Notes: generated by a model from the letters alone, not told the origin. Numbered from the stretch's first letter, positions 21,223-32,913 are shown. The stretch is DNA of 64,000 bases from Proteles cristata cristata (GCA_017311185.1 JAESUZ010002694.1:372001-436000), one strand, 5' to 3'. Made by a program: numbers and translations.

Positions 21223-21777
21223 GAAAACATTTAATGAATGAGAAAGAACAATGGAGATTTCATATCAAAGGGTCCCGAATTTATTTTTCTGTTCTGTCAC
21301 TAGGGACTCCATATTGGCCAAGAACCACGTTCTGAGCCAGTTTTATCGGGTCCTAATAGCTACATCACACAGTACAGACATCATTCCTGACCATGTCTAA
21401 TATGGTGGCCACCAACATCATCATCACCTCTCCCTGACCTTCGTTTTATCTTCCTCTTCCTTTTACAGCAGGGTAGTTTCTGTAAAACATGACCATTTTA
21501 GGTTAAATCCTATTGTCCCTGTTGACATCTTCTAAATATTTTAAGTCCTCATTCATCATGGTCAAGAAAAGGACTCACTTTTTTCACATTAGTGCTCCCT
21601 GAACCCATGACTTGATTTATCCATAATACAAAAATACTAACAATCTACACCCAAATTAAATATTGATTACTAATAAAATAGAGAATGATGGTGTCAAAGG
21701 CAGGATGTGTTTGAGGGAGAAATGTCAGTGTCTCAAAGAGGACTTCTGTGACCAGGCTGTCTAAAACAGTATCCTGA
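21223..21777. other. Unassigned DNA upstream of L1
   Basis: About 550 bases with no recognised feature. A pre-insertion target site for the following L1 is not obvious. Confidence 0.4.
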
Positions 21778-22167
21778 GAAGGGGGCAAGATGGCAGAGAA
21801 GTAAGGAGCTCCGTCTTGCACTCACGCCCATACATCACACGGAAAAGATCTGAAGCCATTGGAAACCTTACAAAACCTGACCTATTGGGAGAAAAAGGAT
21901 GCAGAATCCACTGAGAAAGCCTTCTAACGGCTACGTCAAGAAACAAGCCAGAGTACACAAGGTGGAGAGTCCCAAATATCACTACGAATAGGAAAATAAA
22001 ATAACCAAGGTCCCAACAAGAGAGACCAAGAGATACCATTCAAAAAACACTCTCTGAAAGGATAGGCCCTGGACTGTCAAAGAGTCTTCTTGGATATAGC
22101 AGCGCTCATAGATACAGAGAGCATTAACAGGTCTTTAAAACCAAGAAGAGCCGGAGAGCTAACTAAA

Positions 22168-23053
22168 ATGATGAAACGAAAGAGCTCTCCTCCAAAGAAA
22201 CTCCAAGAAGAAATGTCAGCTAATGAACTGCTCAAAAAAGATATCAGCAGCATAACTGAACAAGATTTTAGAATAATAATGGTAAAATTAATAGCTGGGC
22301 TTGAAAAAAACATAGGGGACATCAAAGAAATTATGGATACAGACAGAATGGAAAATAACAATAGGCATGAAGAATTAAAAAATGCAATAAATGAGATACA
22401 TAATAAATTAGAGGCCTCCAATACACGGAGGGAGAAAGGAGAACAAGTGATTTAGAAGACACCATTATAGAAACACAAGAAGCTGACAAAAAAAGAGACA
22501 GACTGATCTGGGAACAGGAAAGAAGAATTCGAGAGCTCGGCGATACGGTCAAACGCAACAATATCCGTATCATAGGAATCCCAGAAGAGGAAGAGAGAGG
22601 GAAAGGTGCTGAAGGAGTCCTGGAACAAATTATAGGAGAGAACGTCCCCGACTTGGGGAAGGAAGTAAATGTGGAAATACAAGAGGCTCAGAAGACTCCC
22701 CTCAGACGTAACATGAATCAATCTTCTGCATGGCATATCATAGTAAACATGGAAAATACAAGGACAAAGAGAGAATTTTGAAAGCAGCTAGGGAGAAAAG
22801 GGCCCTCACATACAAAGGCAAACCTATCAGAGTGGTGACAGACCTATCTGCTGACACGTGGCAGGCCACAAAGGAATGGCAGGAGATCTTCAATGTGATG
22901 AACAGAAAAAATATGCTGCCAAAAATCCTCTATCCAGCAAGCCTGTCATTCAAAATAGAAAGAGAGATAAAAATCTTTCCAAATAAACAGAAATTGAGAG
23001 AATTTGCCACCACAAAGCAAGCCCTACAAAAAATCCTGAGAGGGATGCTCTGA
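22168..23053 (+). pseudogene. L1 ORF1 (RNA-binding chaperone), frameshifted
   Basis: The start M-M-K-R-K-S-S-P-P-K-K-L lies at 22168 or 22171. The first part (to a stop at 22453-22455) encodes the Lys-rich N-terminus and Glu/Lys-rich coiled coil. Coding then continues in another frame (about 22454-22781) through the R-I-I-G-I-P-E-E-E segment of the RRM-like domain, and in a third frame (to 23053) through the C-terminal domain with R-A-L-T-Y-K-G-K-P-I-R and I-L-Y-P-A. The intact protein would form trimers that coat L1 RNA. This copy cannot, because no single frame spans the domains. Confidence 0.92.
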
Positions 23054-23099
23054 AGGAAAGGTTGCAAGATACAAAGATACCAGAGACACCACCACAAAC

Positions 23100-26000
23100 A
23101 TGAACCCCACAAAGGACACAGACTCTAAACCCACATATTTCAATAATAACACTGAATGTAAATGGGCTGAATGCTCCAATCAAAAGACATAGGGTAGCAG
23201 AATGGATAAAAAAGCAAAACCCATCTATATGCTGTCTACAAGAAACTCATTTTAGACGGGAAGATACCTTCAGATTAAAAGTAAGGGGATGGAGAAATAT
23301 ATATCATGCTACAGGAAATCGAAAGCCAGAGTATCTATACTTACATCAGACATACTGGACTTTAAATTAAAGACAATCACAAGAGATGAAGAAGGGCAGT
23401 ACATAATAATTACAGGGTCCATCCATCAGGAAGAACTAACAATCATAAATGTCTACACACCGAATATGGGAGCACCTAGATATATAAAACAATTAATCAC
23501 AAACAGAAACAGTCTCATAGATAAGAATGTGCTAATAGCAGGGGAATTCAATACTCCACTTACAGCAATGGATAGGTCAACCAGACAGAAAATCACTAAA
23601 GAAATAATGGACTTGAAAGACACATTGGACCAGATGGATCTGACAGATATATTTAGAACTTTACATCCTGAGGCCAGGGAATTTACTTTCTTCTCAACTG
23701 CGCATGGCACATTCTCCAAGATAGATCACATACTGGGACATAAGGCAGCCCTCAATAAATAAAAGAATTGAGATCATACCATGCACACTCCCAGATCATA
23801 ATGCTTTGAAACTTGAAATCAATCACAGGAAGAAGCATAGAAAACCCCCAAAAACATGGAGGTTAAAGACCACCCTACTAAAGAATGAATGAGCCAATCA
23901 GGCAATTAGGGATGAAATTAAAAATATATATGGCAACAAATGAAAATGAAAACACAACAATCCCAAATCTATGGGATGCGGCAAAGGCAGTCCTAAGAGG
24001 AAAGTACATTGCACTCCAGGCCTATTTCAAGAAACTGGAAAAAAGCGTAAATCCAAATCCTAACTGCTCACCTAAAGGAACTAGAGGCAGAGCAACAAGA
24101 ATGCCCTAAACCCAGTAGAAGAAGAGAAGTAGTAAAAATCAGAGCAGAAATAAACAATATAGAGACCAAAGAAACAATTGAACAGATCCATGAAACCAAG
24201 AGTTGTTTTTTTGAAAAAATAAACCAAATTGACAAACCTCTAGCCAGGCTTCTCAAAAAGAAAAGAGACAAATAGACAAATAGACAAATCATGAATGAAA
24301 ATGGACTTATTACAACCAACCCCTCAGAAATACAGGCAATTATCAGGGAATACTATGAAAAATTATATGCCAACACATTGGACAACTTAGAAGAAATGTA
24401 CAAATTCCTAAACGCACACCCACTACCAAAATTCACACCGGAAGAGATAGGAAATCTGAACAGACCCATAACTAGTGAGGAAATCGAATCAGTGAGCCAA
24501 AATCTCCCAACAAATAAGAGTCCAGGACCAATTGGCTTCCCCGGGGAATTCTACCAGGTGTTTAAAACAGAACTAATACCCATTCTTCTCAAGCTATTCC
24601 AAATAATAGAAAGCGAAGGAAAACTTCCAGACTCATTTTATGAACCCAGCATCACTCTGATTACAAAGCCAGACAGAGATCCAGCTAAAAAAGAGAACTA
24701 CAGGCCAATATCCTTGATGAATACGGATGCAAAAATCCTCAACAAGATCCTTGCAAATCGAATCCAGCAGCACGTAAAAAGAATTATCCACCAAGATCAA
24801 GTGGGATTCATTCCTGGGTTACCTGACTGGTTCAACATTCTCAAATCAATCAATGTGATACATCACATCAACAAAAGAAAAGATAAAAACCATAGGATCC
24901 TGTCAATAGATGCAGAAAAAGCATTTGACAAAATACAGCATCCCTTCTTAATAAAGACTCTAGAGAATGTCGGGAGAGAAGGAACCTACTTAAACATCAT
25001 CAAAGCCATCTATGAGAAGCCTTCAGCTAACATCATCCTCAATGGGGGAAAACTGAGAGCTTTCCCCCTGAGATCAGGAACATGACAAGGATGTCCACTC
25101 TCACCACTCTTGTTTAACACAGTGCTGGAAGTCCTAGCATCAGCCATCAGACACCAAAAGGAAATCAAAGGCATCAGAATTGGCAAAGAGGAAGTCAAAC
25201 TTTCACTCTTCGCAGGTGACATGATACTCTACATAGAAAACCCGACAGACTCCACCAGAAGCCTACTAGAACTGATCCAAGAATTCAGCCAAGTTGCAGG
25301 GTACAAAATCAATGTACAGAAATTGGTTGCATTTTTATTCACCAACAATGAAGCAACAGAAAGAGAAGTCAAGAAACTGATCCATCACAGTAGCACAAAA
25401 AACCATAACATACCTAGGAATAAACCTAACCAAGGATAGAAGAGATCTGTAGGATGAAAACTATAGAAAACTTATGAAGGAAATTGAAGAAGACACAAAG
25501 AAATGGAAAAACATTCCATGCTCATGGATAGGAAGAATAAACATAATTATGATGTCATTACTACCCAAAGCTATCTACACATTCAATGCAATTCCAATCA
25601 AAATTGCACCAGCATACTTCTCTAAACTAGAACAAACTATCCTCAAATTTGTATGAAACCACAAAAGACCCTGAATAGCCAAAGTAATCCTGAAAAATAA
25701 AACCAAAACGGGAGGTATCACCATCCCAGACTTTAGCCTCTACTACAAAGCTGTCATCATCAAGACAGTATGGTATTGGCACAAAAACAGACACATTGAC
25801 CAATGGAACAGAATTCAGAACTCAGAAGTGGACCCAAAAGTATACAGCCAACTAATGTTTGACAAAGCAGGAAAGAATATCCAATGGAAAAAAGACAGCC
25901 TTTTTAAGAGATGGTGTTGGGAGAACTGGACAGCAACATGCAGAAGAATGAAACTAGAGATCATAGAAATGAGATCATTTTCTCATACCATGCACATAAA

Positions 26001-26959
26001 TAAACTCAAAATGGATAAAGGACCTGAACGTGAGACAGGAAACTATCAACACCCTAGAGGAGAAAGGAAACAACCTCCTTGACCTCCACCGCAGCAACTT
26101 CTTACTTGACACATCCCCAAAAGCAAGGGAATCAAGAGCAAAAATAAACGATTGGGATCTCATCAAGATTAAAAGCTTCTGCACGGCAAAGGAAACAACC
26201 CACAAAACTAATAGGCAACCAACGGAATGGGAAAAGATAGTTGCAAATGACATATCAGATATAGGGTTGATATCCAGAATCTCTAAGGAACTCACCAATC
26301 TACACGCCCAAAAAACAAAGAACCCAGTGAAGAAATGGGCAGAAGATATGAACAGACACTTCTCCAAAGAGGACATCCAGATGGCCAATAGACACATGAA
26401 ACGATGCTCAGTATCCCTCCTCATCAGGGAAATACACATCAAAACCACACTGAGATACCACCTCACGCCAGTCAGAGTGGCTAAAATGAGCAAATCAGAG
26501 AACTCTAGATGCTGGCAAGGGTGTGGAGAAACGGGCACCCTCCTACACTGTTGGTGGGAATGTAACCTGGTACAGCCCCTCTGGAAAACAGTGTGGAGGT
26601 TCCTCAGGAAACTAACAATAGAACTCCCCTATGACCCAGCAATAGCACTGCTAGGAATTTACCTAAGGGATACAGAAATGCTGAGGCATAGGAGCACATG
26701 TACCCCAATGTTCGTAGCAGCACTCTCCGCAATAGCTAAAACATGGAAAGAGACTAAGTGTCCATCATCGGACGAATGGATCAAAAAGATGTGGTTTATC
26801 TATACCATGGAATACTACATGGCAATGAGAAACGATGAAATCTGGCCATGTGTAGCAACATGGATGGACCTTGAGGGTGTTATGCTGAGGGAAATAAGTC
26901 AGGCAGAGAAGGACAAATATCATATGTTTGCATGTATAGGAGGATTAGGAGGAACTTAA
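23100..26959 (+). pseudogene. L1 ORF2 (endonuclease-reverse transcriptase), inactivated
   Basis: Domains appear in order. The endonuclease (T-L-N-V-N-G-L-N and Q-E-T-H, about 23135-23260) changes frame near 23290-23365 and ends at a stop at 23760-23762. The reverse transcriptase spans 24291-25439 and the C-terminal region 26030-26959. Lesions: the catalytic Asp of the endonuclease G-D-F-N motif reads Glu (A-G-E-F-N, codon 23544-23546). A TGA at 25083-25085 precedes [11 protein letters not shown], where the family has Arg. The polymerase F-A-D-D reads F-A-G-D (25209-25220). Further shifts occur near 25400 and stops near 25655. The last 309 codons stay open and keep C-x3-C-x7-H-x4-C (26510-26563). 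Confidence 0.94.
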
Positions 26960-27065
26960 CTGAGGAACAAGGGGGAAAAGAAGGGCGGAAATGGTTTGGG
27001 AAAGGGAGAGAGGCAAACCATGAGAGACTCTTGAATGCTGACAAAAACTGAGGACTGATGGATGT

Positions 27066-27097
27066 TGGGGGGGCAGGGGGATGGGCATGGAGGAGGG
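27066..27097 (+). other. G-rich tract of L1 3' UTR, G-quadruplex-prone
   Basis: Runs of 7, 5, 3 and 3 G with short spacers lie just upstream of the poly(A) signal. G-rich polypurine tracts are a known feature of L1 3' UTRs. Folding here is inferred from pattern only. Confidence 0.6.
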
Positions 27098-27168
27098 CAC
27101 TTGTGGGGATGAGGACTGGGTATTATGTGGAAACTATTTTGACAATAAACTATTTGTAAAAAAATAAA

Positions 27169-27811
27169 ATATGCTTACTTATCAGTTGTTACAGTGGGCT
27201 CAGCACATTATTAAATATGACCACTGAGAGGCTGTGAGGGTTTGTAGCTCTCATCTTTCCAGTGTTCTGCAACCATGTCACTCTGCCTTCTAGCATTGGG
27301 GAATGGGGAGAGCTCTTGCTCTGGTGAGGGGGGACCCTGTGAGCCCATGATATTTTGTTGGAGATATTTCTGTGGCCTTTGCAGACCAGTAAAGCTTCTA
27401 CTCAGAATGTCAGCTGACTATCTATTTATTGGTCTTTTCCAAACTGTGACACAAAATTGCAGGTGAGTGAGAAAGAAGGTGCAATCAGGCAGTTGGCTGG
27501 ACTTCATGGAGCAAGGAATGCTTTGGAGCAAGCAGCCATAGAGGCTTTGATTCACGTCACCCTCAGCACAATGAGAAATTGGGAGATGGCATTACAGTGT
27601 CATCTGTATGACAGAAAAGATCTAGACCCATATGTGGACTCCTGTGTTTTTATTATTAGTTCAGGCCTCTTTCTCTTAGCATTTCTCTATTTTCTGTATG
27701 AGAAAAATATTTTAAAAGGCTACTTTTTAGACTATCATAAAGAAATTTTGCCTCCCCTTAAATTCAGAATCCAACATGTAATCTACATTTGATTTTTTAA
27801 ATTTTCTTTAC
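27169..27811. other. Unassigned DNA with one open frame
   Basis: Contains a 111-codon plus-strand frame (27457-27792) beginning just before a consensus-like splice donor CAG|GTGAGT (27460-27468). The predicted product has a hydrophobic stretch of about 20 residues but matches no family I know. The length is within chance expectation. Confidence 0.35.
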
Positions 27812-28003
27812 CTTTTTTTAAAATGTTTATTTTTGAGAGAGCATGTGAGCAGCAGAAGGGTAGAGAGATAGAGGGAGACAGAGGATCTAAAGTGGGCTCT
27901 GTGCCAAAAGCAGAGAGCCCAGGGTGGGGCTTGAACTCACAACCATAAGATCATGACTTGAGCTGAAGTTGGACAGTTACCCTACTGGTCTACCCAGGTG
28001 CCC
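27812..28003 (-). mobile_element. SINEC_Fc-type SINE, diverged
   Basis: Tail side TTTAAAATGTTTATTTTTGA, head ending CTACCCAGGTGCCCC. Substitutions throughout suggest an older copy. Target duplication not clear. Confidence 0.88.
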
Positions 28004-28047
28004 CTGAACTACAAAATTTTTGCTTCATTATGCATCATTGTTGTGGT

Positions 28048-28465
28048 AGAAATAAGAGTGGTACCCCCCAAATGCCCATATCTTTCTCTCCCAGAATGTG
28101 TGAATATATTACTGAATGTAGGAAAGAGACTTTGCTAATATCCTTAAATTAAAGATCTTAGGATGAGGAGACAATGCAGATCTGTCCAACAGAATCTCAG
28201 AGTCCTTATCAGGGAAGATATGGGAAACAAGAAAGTCAGCCAGAGAAGATAGGATGATAGAACAGAAGTCAGAATTGATGAAGGGCTGTCAATCAAGGTT
28301 GAGGCCAGCCTCTGGGGACAGAATTGCTCCTCTCGACTGCCCACAAGGAAAAGGAATCCCTTTTGGACTTCTGACCCCTGGAATTGAGTGATGACAGATT
28401 CATGTTGTATTGAAACACTAAGTGTTGGTGACATGCTACAGCAGTAATAGCAAAGTAATGCAGAC
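28048..28465 (+). mobile_element. MLT1-like LTR (ERVL-MaLR)
   Basis: Solo LTR-like order: CCCCCAAATGCCCATATC, 'GAATGTGTGAATATATTACT', 'GAAAGAGACTTTGCTAAT', 'TTAAAGATCTTAGGATGAG', 'TTGGACTTCTGACCCCTGGA' and 'GCAGTAATAGCAAAGTAATG'. These match the MLT1 consensus from 5' to 3' with strong decay. No internal retroviral sequence is adjacent. A 139-codon antisense frame across it is not a gene. Confidence 0.72.
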
Positions 28466-28752
28466 TTAGGCTCCTGGAGTAAGTCACTACTCAACAAATA
28501 ACCCACAATGTACAAGTGCTGTTGGAATGGCAATGGCAGAAGCTGTAGGAGTTTGATGATCATGATAGGAAAAGTCTACGAGATTTATGTATAAATCTAT
28601 ATAAAAGTACACATAATTGTGTATATTTATATGTATATATACATATATATTAATATGTGTGGTAATTATCCCAGCCTGTTTGGACTACCAGAGTTTCTAG
28701 ATTTCATCTTCTATTTTCCCTAAGTTTTTAAATGAAATTATGTAGGGTGAAT

Positions 28753-28792
<40 letters not shown>

Positions 28793-29390
28793 ACACGTAT
28801 ATTGGCAACAGTTGGAGTGCTGAATATGTGCCAGGAAAATTTCCAAGAATTTCATATATGTATGAATAAAAATAATATAATATAGTAATATGTAGTTTAA
28901 CTGTGAAAACTTATTTGAACTTCCTGAGTCTACTTATATGCATATTTTTATAGTATTAGACTATATTTCTATTTCTCTTGTGATTTTCTTAATAATATTT
29001 TCTCTATTTTATGGTAAGAATATAGAATCAGTATATAATACATATAACATACAAAATATATGTCAGTCAACTATTTATGCTGCCAGTAAGCCTTCCAGTC
29101 AAGTGTAGGCTATTAGTAAATTTGGGGAGAATCAAAAGTTATACATGGCTTTTCGACTGTGCAAGGTGGCTCCCCTAACCCCTGTGTTGTTAAAGGGCCC
29201 ACTCTATATGCTTTACATATATTCTATATAAAGTTTATATGTAGTTATATAGATGTAAATTTATTTTATATAAAATTTATATATAAAGTTATATGTATAT
29301 ATGGATTTATTTTTCTCTCAACCCTATGATACAGTGACTATCCTGATTTTGCATGGGAGGAAACTGGAGACTTGCAGAAATTAATTAATA
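28466..29390. other. AT-rich DNA with a CA repeat
   Basis: Strongly AT-rich, with TA-rich runs at 28590-28660 and 29210-29310 and a CA microsatellite at 28753-28797. No gene or dated repeat is recognised. Confidence 0.5.
28753..28797. repeat. (CA)n microsatellite
   Basis: About 21 CA units with one CAT interruption near the distal end. Confidence 0.95.
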
Positions 29391-29555
29391 CCTTTTAAAG
29401 TTTATTTATTTTTGAGCGAGAGAGAAAGAGTGTGAGCAGAGGAGGGGCACAGAGAGAGAGAGCCCAATGCAGGGCTTGAACTCCCTAACCACGAGATCAT
29501 GACCTGAGCTGAAAGCAAGAGTCAAAGACTGACCAACAGAACCACCCAGGCGCCC
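29391..29555 (-). mobile_element. SINEC_Fc-type SINE, internally shortened
   Basis: Tail side CTTTTAAAGTTTATTTATTT and head ending CCACCCAGGCGCCCC. The segment between the GA-rich tract and GCCCAATGCAGGGCTTGAAC is missing about 45 bases relative to other copies. Confidence 0.9.
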
Positions 29556-30390
29556 CTGTATATTTTGTAAGTGATGTAGCCAAGGAGGCATGATGCCGGA
29601 AGGTGAACCCCTGTCTATTTGATTGCAGAATCCATGCTACCAACTGCTATGCTGCTTTTAATCATTCCACTTCATTAACATATGTTAATTTTTGTTGATA
29701 ATTACTAAGCACTATTTGACCTATGAACATTTGGAAACTTCACTTTTATACTACTTATTTCAAGAAAACACAAGCCTATGTCTTCACCTTGTACTGATTT
29801 TTATTTCAAGCTTACTGAAAATCTAAGTGTGATATACTTAGAAGAACTTCAAAAATTTCATTTAAAAATTCCAGAAAAATCCATAGGTGAAGTAGCAACA
29901 CTTTTGATGTTGTCTTGTGGCAACTTCGGTCCTTCAGACCATGACTCTGAATCCTGGAAAGCTGTTATGAGCAGTCAAAATGATTTCTACAGATTTGTTT
30001 ACACCATTGATTTTTAAGAGAGAGCCTGAGAGCCAGTGTTATTGGTTATTTGCTCTCCGGAAGAAGCATAAAATGTGACCCTAGAGCAAGCCCAATATGT
30101 GAAGGGAAGTATCAGCATCCAGGAGGCGATCCAGCTGCTGGTACATCTATAGCTCACAGTGCTTTTCTTGAACCATGTACAGAAATCATGCTACATAAAT
30201 TATGTATTCTATTTAAGGTTGTAATTATTTCTCAGAAAACACATAACGTTAGTAGCATTGTTCATATATATTCCCTGAAAACATCAAGGCTCTTCCAGAA
30301 TGTATTTTCATTAAAAATAATTTAATAAAATAGTTAATGTTTTTAAAGTTAATTTCACACCAGGGAATGAATTCTTATCTAGAGAATGGT
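29556..30390. other. Unassigned DNA
   Basis: AT-rich. It has an 79-codon frame (29778-30017) and a 91-codon frame (30050-30325) without recognisable domains, consistent with chance. Confidence 0.4.
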
Positions 30391-30394
30391 AAGA

Positions 30395-30458
30395 GTAAAT
30401 GGAGTATATGTTTAGATAGTCATTTGGTAAATGGGGTATATCTTTGGATAGTCATTTA
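30395..30458. repeat. 32-bp tandem duplication (2 copies)
   Basis: GTAAATGGAGTATATGTTTA-type unit at 30395-30426 and again at 30427-30458, with four differences. Flanks are unique. Confidence 0.9.
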
Positions 30459-31160
30459 TAAACAGTATAATTATAAGTACATTGCCTTTATTTTCTTTTA
30501 CTGACCCATAAAGTGATGGATTAGAACATTAGAATTTCAAATTTTATGAGACCAAAATTTGGAGGTGGAAAAAAACCCGATAAGCTTGAAATAAACATGT
30601 ATACAGTAGAAGTAATCTTACGATGAAATTACAAGTCTCCTTTCCTAGAGGTGTTCCAAGGATTTCTGTGAACGCTGCAGGAAATCTGGGGTCCAGATAC
30701 AGGTCCCTTACTGCTAAGTGAGCAGTTCCCCTTGGCAGCAGCTGACTGCAAGTGATCCTGGAAAGCTGATAATGGCAGTGTGTTAACGTAGTGTGCAAGT
30801 CCTAATGACAGCCAGCCACTTTCCCTGCTCCTGTCCCTCTCTGTCACCCTCTGCGTTCTAACCGGAACAGAAACAATTACTTGAGGGAGAGTCCTTTTTA
30901 CTGAATTCAAACTAAACATCATAGAAGCAGACAGAATTCCCCACGAGGATATCAGTCTCTTGTCCAGGAGCTGTGTTGAAATCTGTCTCCGAGTAGAAAC
31001 CAACTGGCTACCTTCAGTCTCCCAGCCCATCCTGACCTCTTCCTCCTGTGAACAGTAGCATTTTCTGATATCTGACAGAATGTACTGTGATTGTGTTTTA
31101 TCTTGAGCAGTGTCTTGTTCAAGTCTAAAAGCTATGCTACTTAATGACCCAAGAAATAGA

Positions 31161-31162
<2 letters not shown>
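30459..31162. other. Unassigned DNA, moderately GC-rich
   Basis: About 700 bases, less AT-rich than neighbours and free of recognised repeats. The minus strand carries the longest non-transposon open frame of the window (201 codons, 31234-30629), partly inside the GT repeat. Confidence 0.4.

Positions 31163-31218
<56 letters not shown>
31163..31218. repeat. (GT)28 microsatellite
   Basis: 28 uninterrupted GT units (56 bp), the longest pure dinucleotide run in the window. Likely length-polymorphic. Confidence 0.97.
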
Positions 31219-31221
<3 letters not shown>

Positions 31222-31577
31222 GTACATGCCACATGCCTTTGTGAGGCTTCCAGGCCCTCTCTGAAAGTGTCTTTTTATAAATTCAAGCCTGAGAAGCAGT
31301 GTGACACAAGTAATCTAAAAGTATAAAGTAAACAAAATTGATCTTGTCATTTGTTGACTCTGTCAGCAGTTTCCTTACTCTTACATCACACTCTGTACAA
31401 TTAGGAGAGCAAAAGGTTTGATGTCACAACAGAATCTGCATTTACCATAAACAAAACAACCAGCTTCCCTGCATAGTGCCGAAGCACCAACTTTTCATTA
31501 TACTCAAATCTATTAAGAGACCAGTTTCACACAGGGGAACAAAAAGAGTTGCATATAAGGATTGCAGTATATAGGCT

Positions 31578-31647
31578 AGAAGAGCACATGGGATGACAGA
31601 CCGTAGGACAGAAGAGCACATGGGATGACGGACAGTAGGACAGAAGA
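31578..31647. repeat. 32-bp tandem duplication (2.2 copies)
   Basis: Unit AGAAGAGCACATGGGATGAC plus 12 more bases at 31578-31609, repeated at 31610-31641 with two differences, and a partial third copy (AGAAGA). Confidence 0.92.
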
Positions 31648-32680
31648 ATACATTATGAATTTTCTAAACTGAATGTATAGTATTACATGTAATAAAGTTA
31701 AGGAATGGCCTCATCTAGAAAGCTTACAGGGATATAAAATATCTTAAATACATGGAAGGCCAATTATTAAAAATCGAAAAATTGCCATATCTTCTATAAA
31801 CTTTGTTTTCTTTCATGAACTAGACAGGAAGAATTTATCTCTATAGTGATTTTCCACGGGTCTGCAAGATCATGAAGTGCACTGGGGAAATAATAAATGT
31901 AAAATATGTGGGTTCTTATTCTCAAATGAAGTGAATTTCACTGAATGCTAACGTTCTTGTGACTACCAAGGCACAGATTATGTTTTATCAGATGATTATC
32001 TTCCATGAAAAAAGCAGAGTGCAAGTTGTTCTGAAAATGCAAACATAAAAATAATTTTCCCTCTTCATGTTGTTTGTTAGTAAAATACTGAATACGGAAA
32101 TATTTCATAATTAATTTTCAAATAAAATTAACATGCCAGATCATAATACATCTCATTATATGATATGGAAAAGACCTTTAAATAATCTTCCTAAAGGAAA
32201 ATTTTAAAAATGTCTTAAGTGGATTTAAGAATCGTAAGAGAAATAAAGTATTTTTGGTGGTACCTATTTTTTTCTGAATGAGAGTCTTCTGCGTTTGACA
32301 TGAATGGGCCTTCATACCAATGTCCCCAACCCACCAGCATTTCTTTCATTATCTCCCAAGATTTATTTATGCTACAACATATTTATTTTTTTTTAATTTT
32401 CTGAATATAGTCTGTGCTTTGCAAACTCAGCACCTCTCCTTGTGTTGTTTACTCCACCTGGAACATCACAAGTTATCAATCAGTCACAATTCTATTGATC
32501 TTTAAATGTTCAGACTCATGTTCACCACCTTCATAAGCATTTTGTAATTTGTCAATCCTGCAATCTATTAAAACACATTTTTCAGAGTGAAAACACTGTG
32601 TGTATACAGCACTACATAAATACCAATTTATGGCTAATTAGTGAAAAACCTCCAAGTGCATTGGGAAATAAAAAGAATTA
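31648..32680. other. Unassigned AT-rich DNA
   Basis: About 1 kb without recognised repeats or coding potential. Confidence 0.45.
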
Positions 32681-32683
32681 TAT

Positions 32684-32726
32684 GTGTGTGTGTGTGTGTG
32701 TGTGTATGTGTGTGTGTGTGTGTGTA
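32684..32726. repeat. (TG)n microsatellite
   Basis: TG units interrupted once by TATG, followed within 50 bases by a TA-rich tract (32758-32810). Confidence 0.93.
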
Positions 32727-32913
32727 TGAATATATTGGAGTTTTATATAAAGAGTTATATATATAGACTTGAGTGAGTATGTGTGTATATATATATATAA
32801 TATATATATGGCTTGAGTTCTTTGTTGGTTTATGTCACAGTGTTTTCCTACAACTTCTCATCAATCTGTATCTGCCTTCTTTAAACAGACAGGAAATGTC
32901 TATTAATATCTTT

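Larger units (their letters stand above)
21778..27168 (+). mobile_element. Felid LINE-1, near full length, inactive
   Basis: Starts with GAAGGGGGCAAGATGGCAGA, the typical carnivoran L1 5' end. A short (about 390-bp) 5' UTR, ORF1, ORF2 and a G-rich 3' UTR follow, ending with AATAAA (27144-27149) and an A tail (27157-27168). Total length is about 5.4 kb. The 5' UTR is shorter than I would expect for a complete element, so it may be internally deleted. No convincing target duplication is found. ORF1 carries at least two frame shifts. ORF2 carries several shifts and stops plus catalytic substitutions. Younger than the L1 at 3-11.6 kb and of the same lineage as the nested fragment at 3630-4494. 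Confidence 0.95.

Noticed and set aside
27457..27792. 111-codon frame starting at a splice-donor-like CAGGTGAGT
   Set aside because: A start codon overlapping a donor motif is not a coherent exon model, and there is no family match. Kept only as a note in the region description.
28144..28563. 139-codon minus-strand frame
   Set aside because: Antisense to an MLT1-like LTR. Product is low-complexity Leu/Ser-rich.
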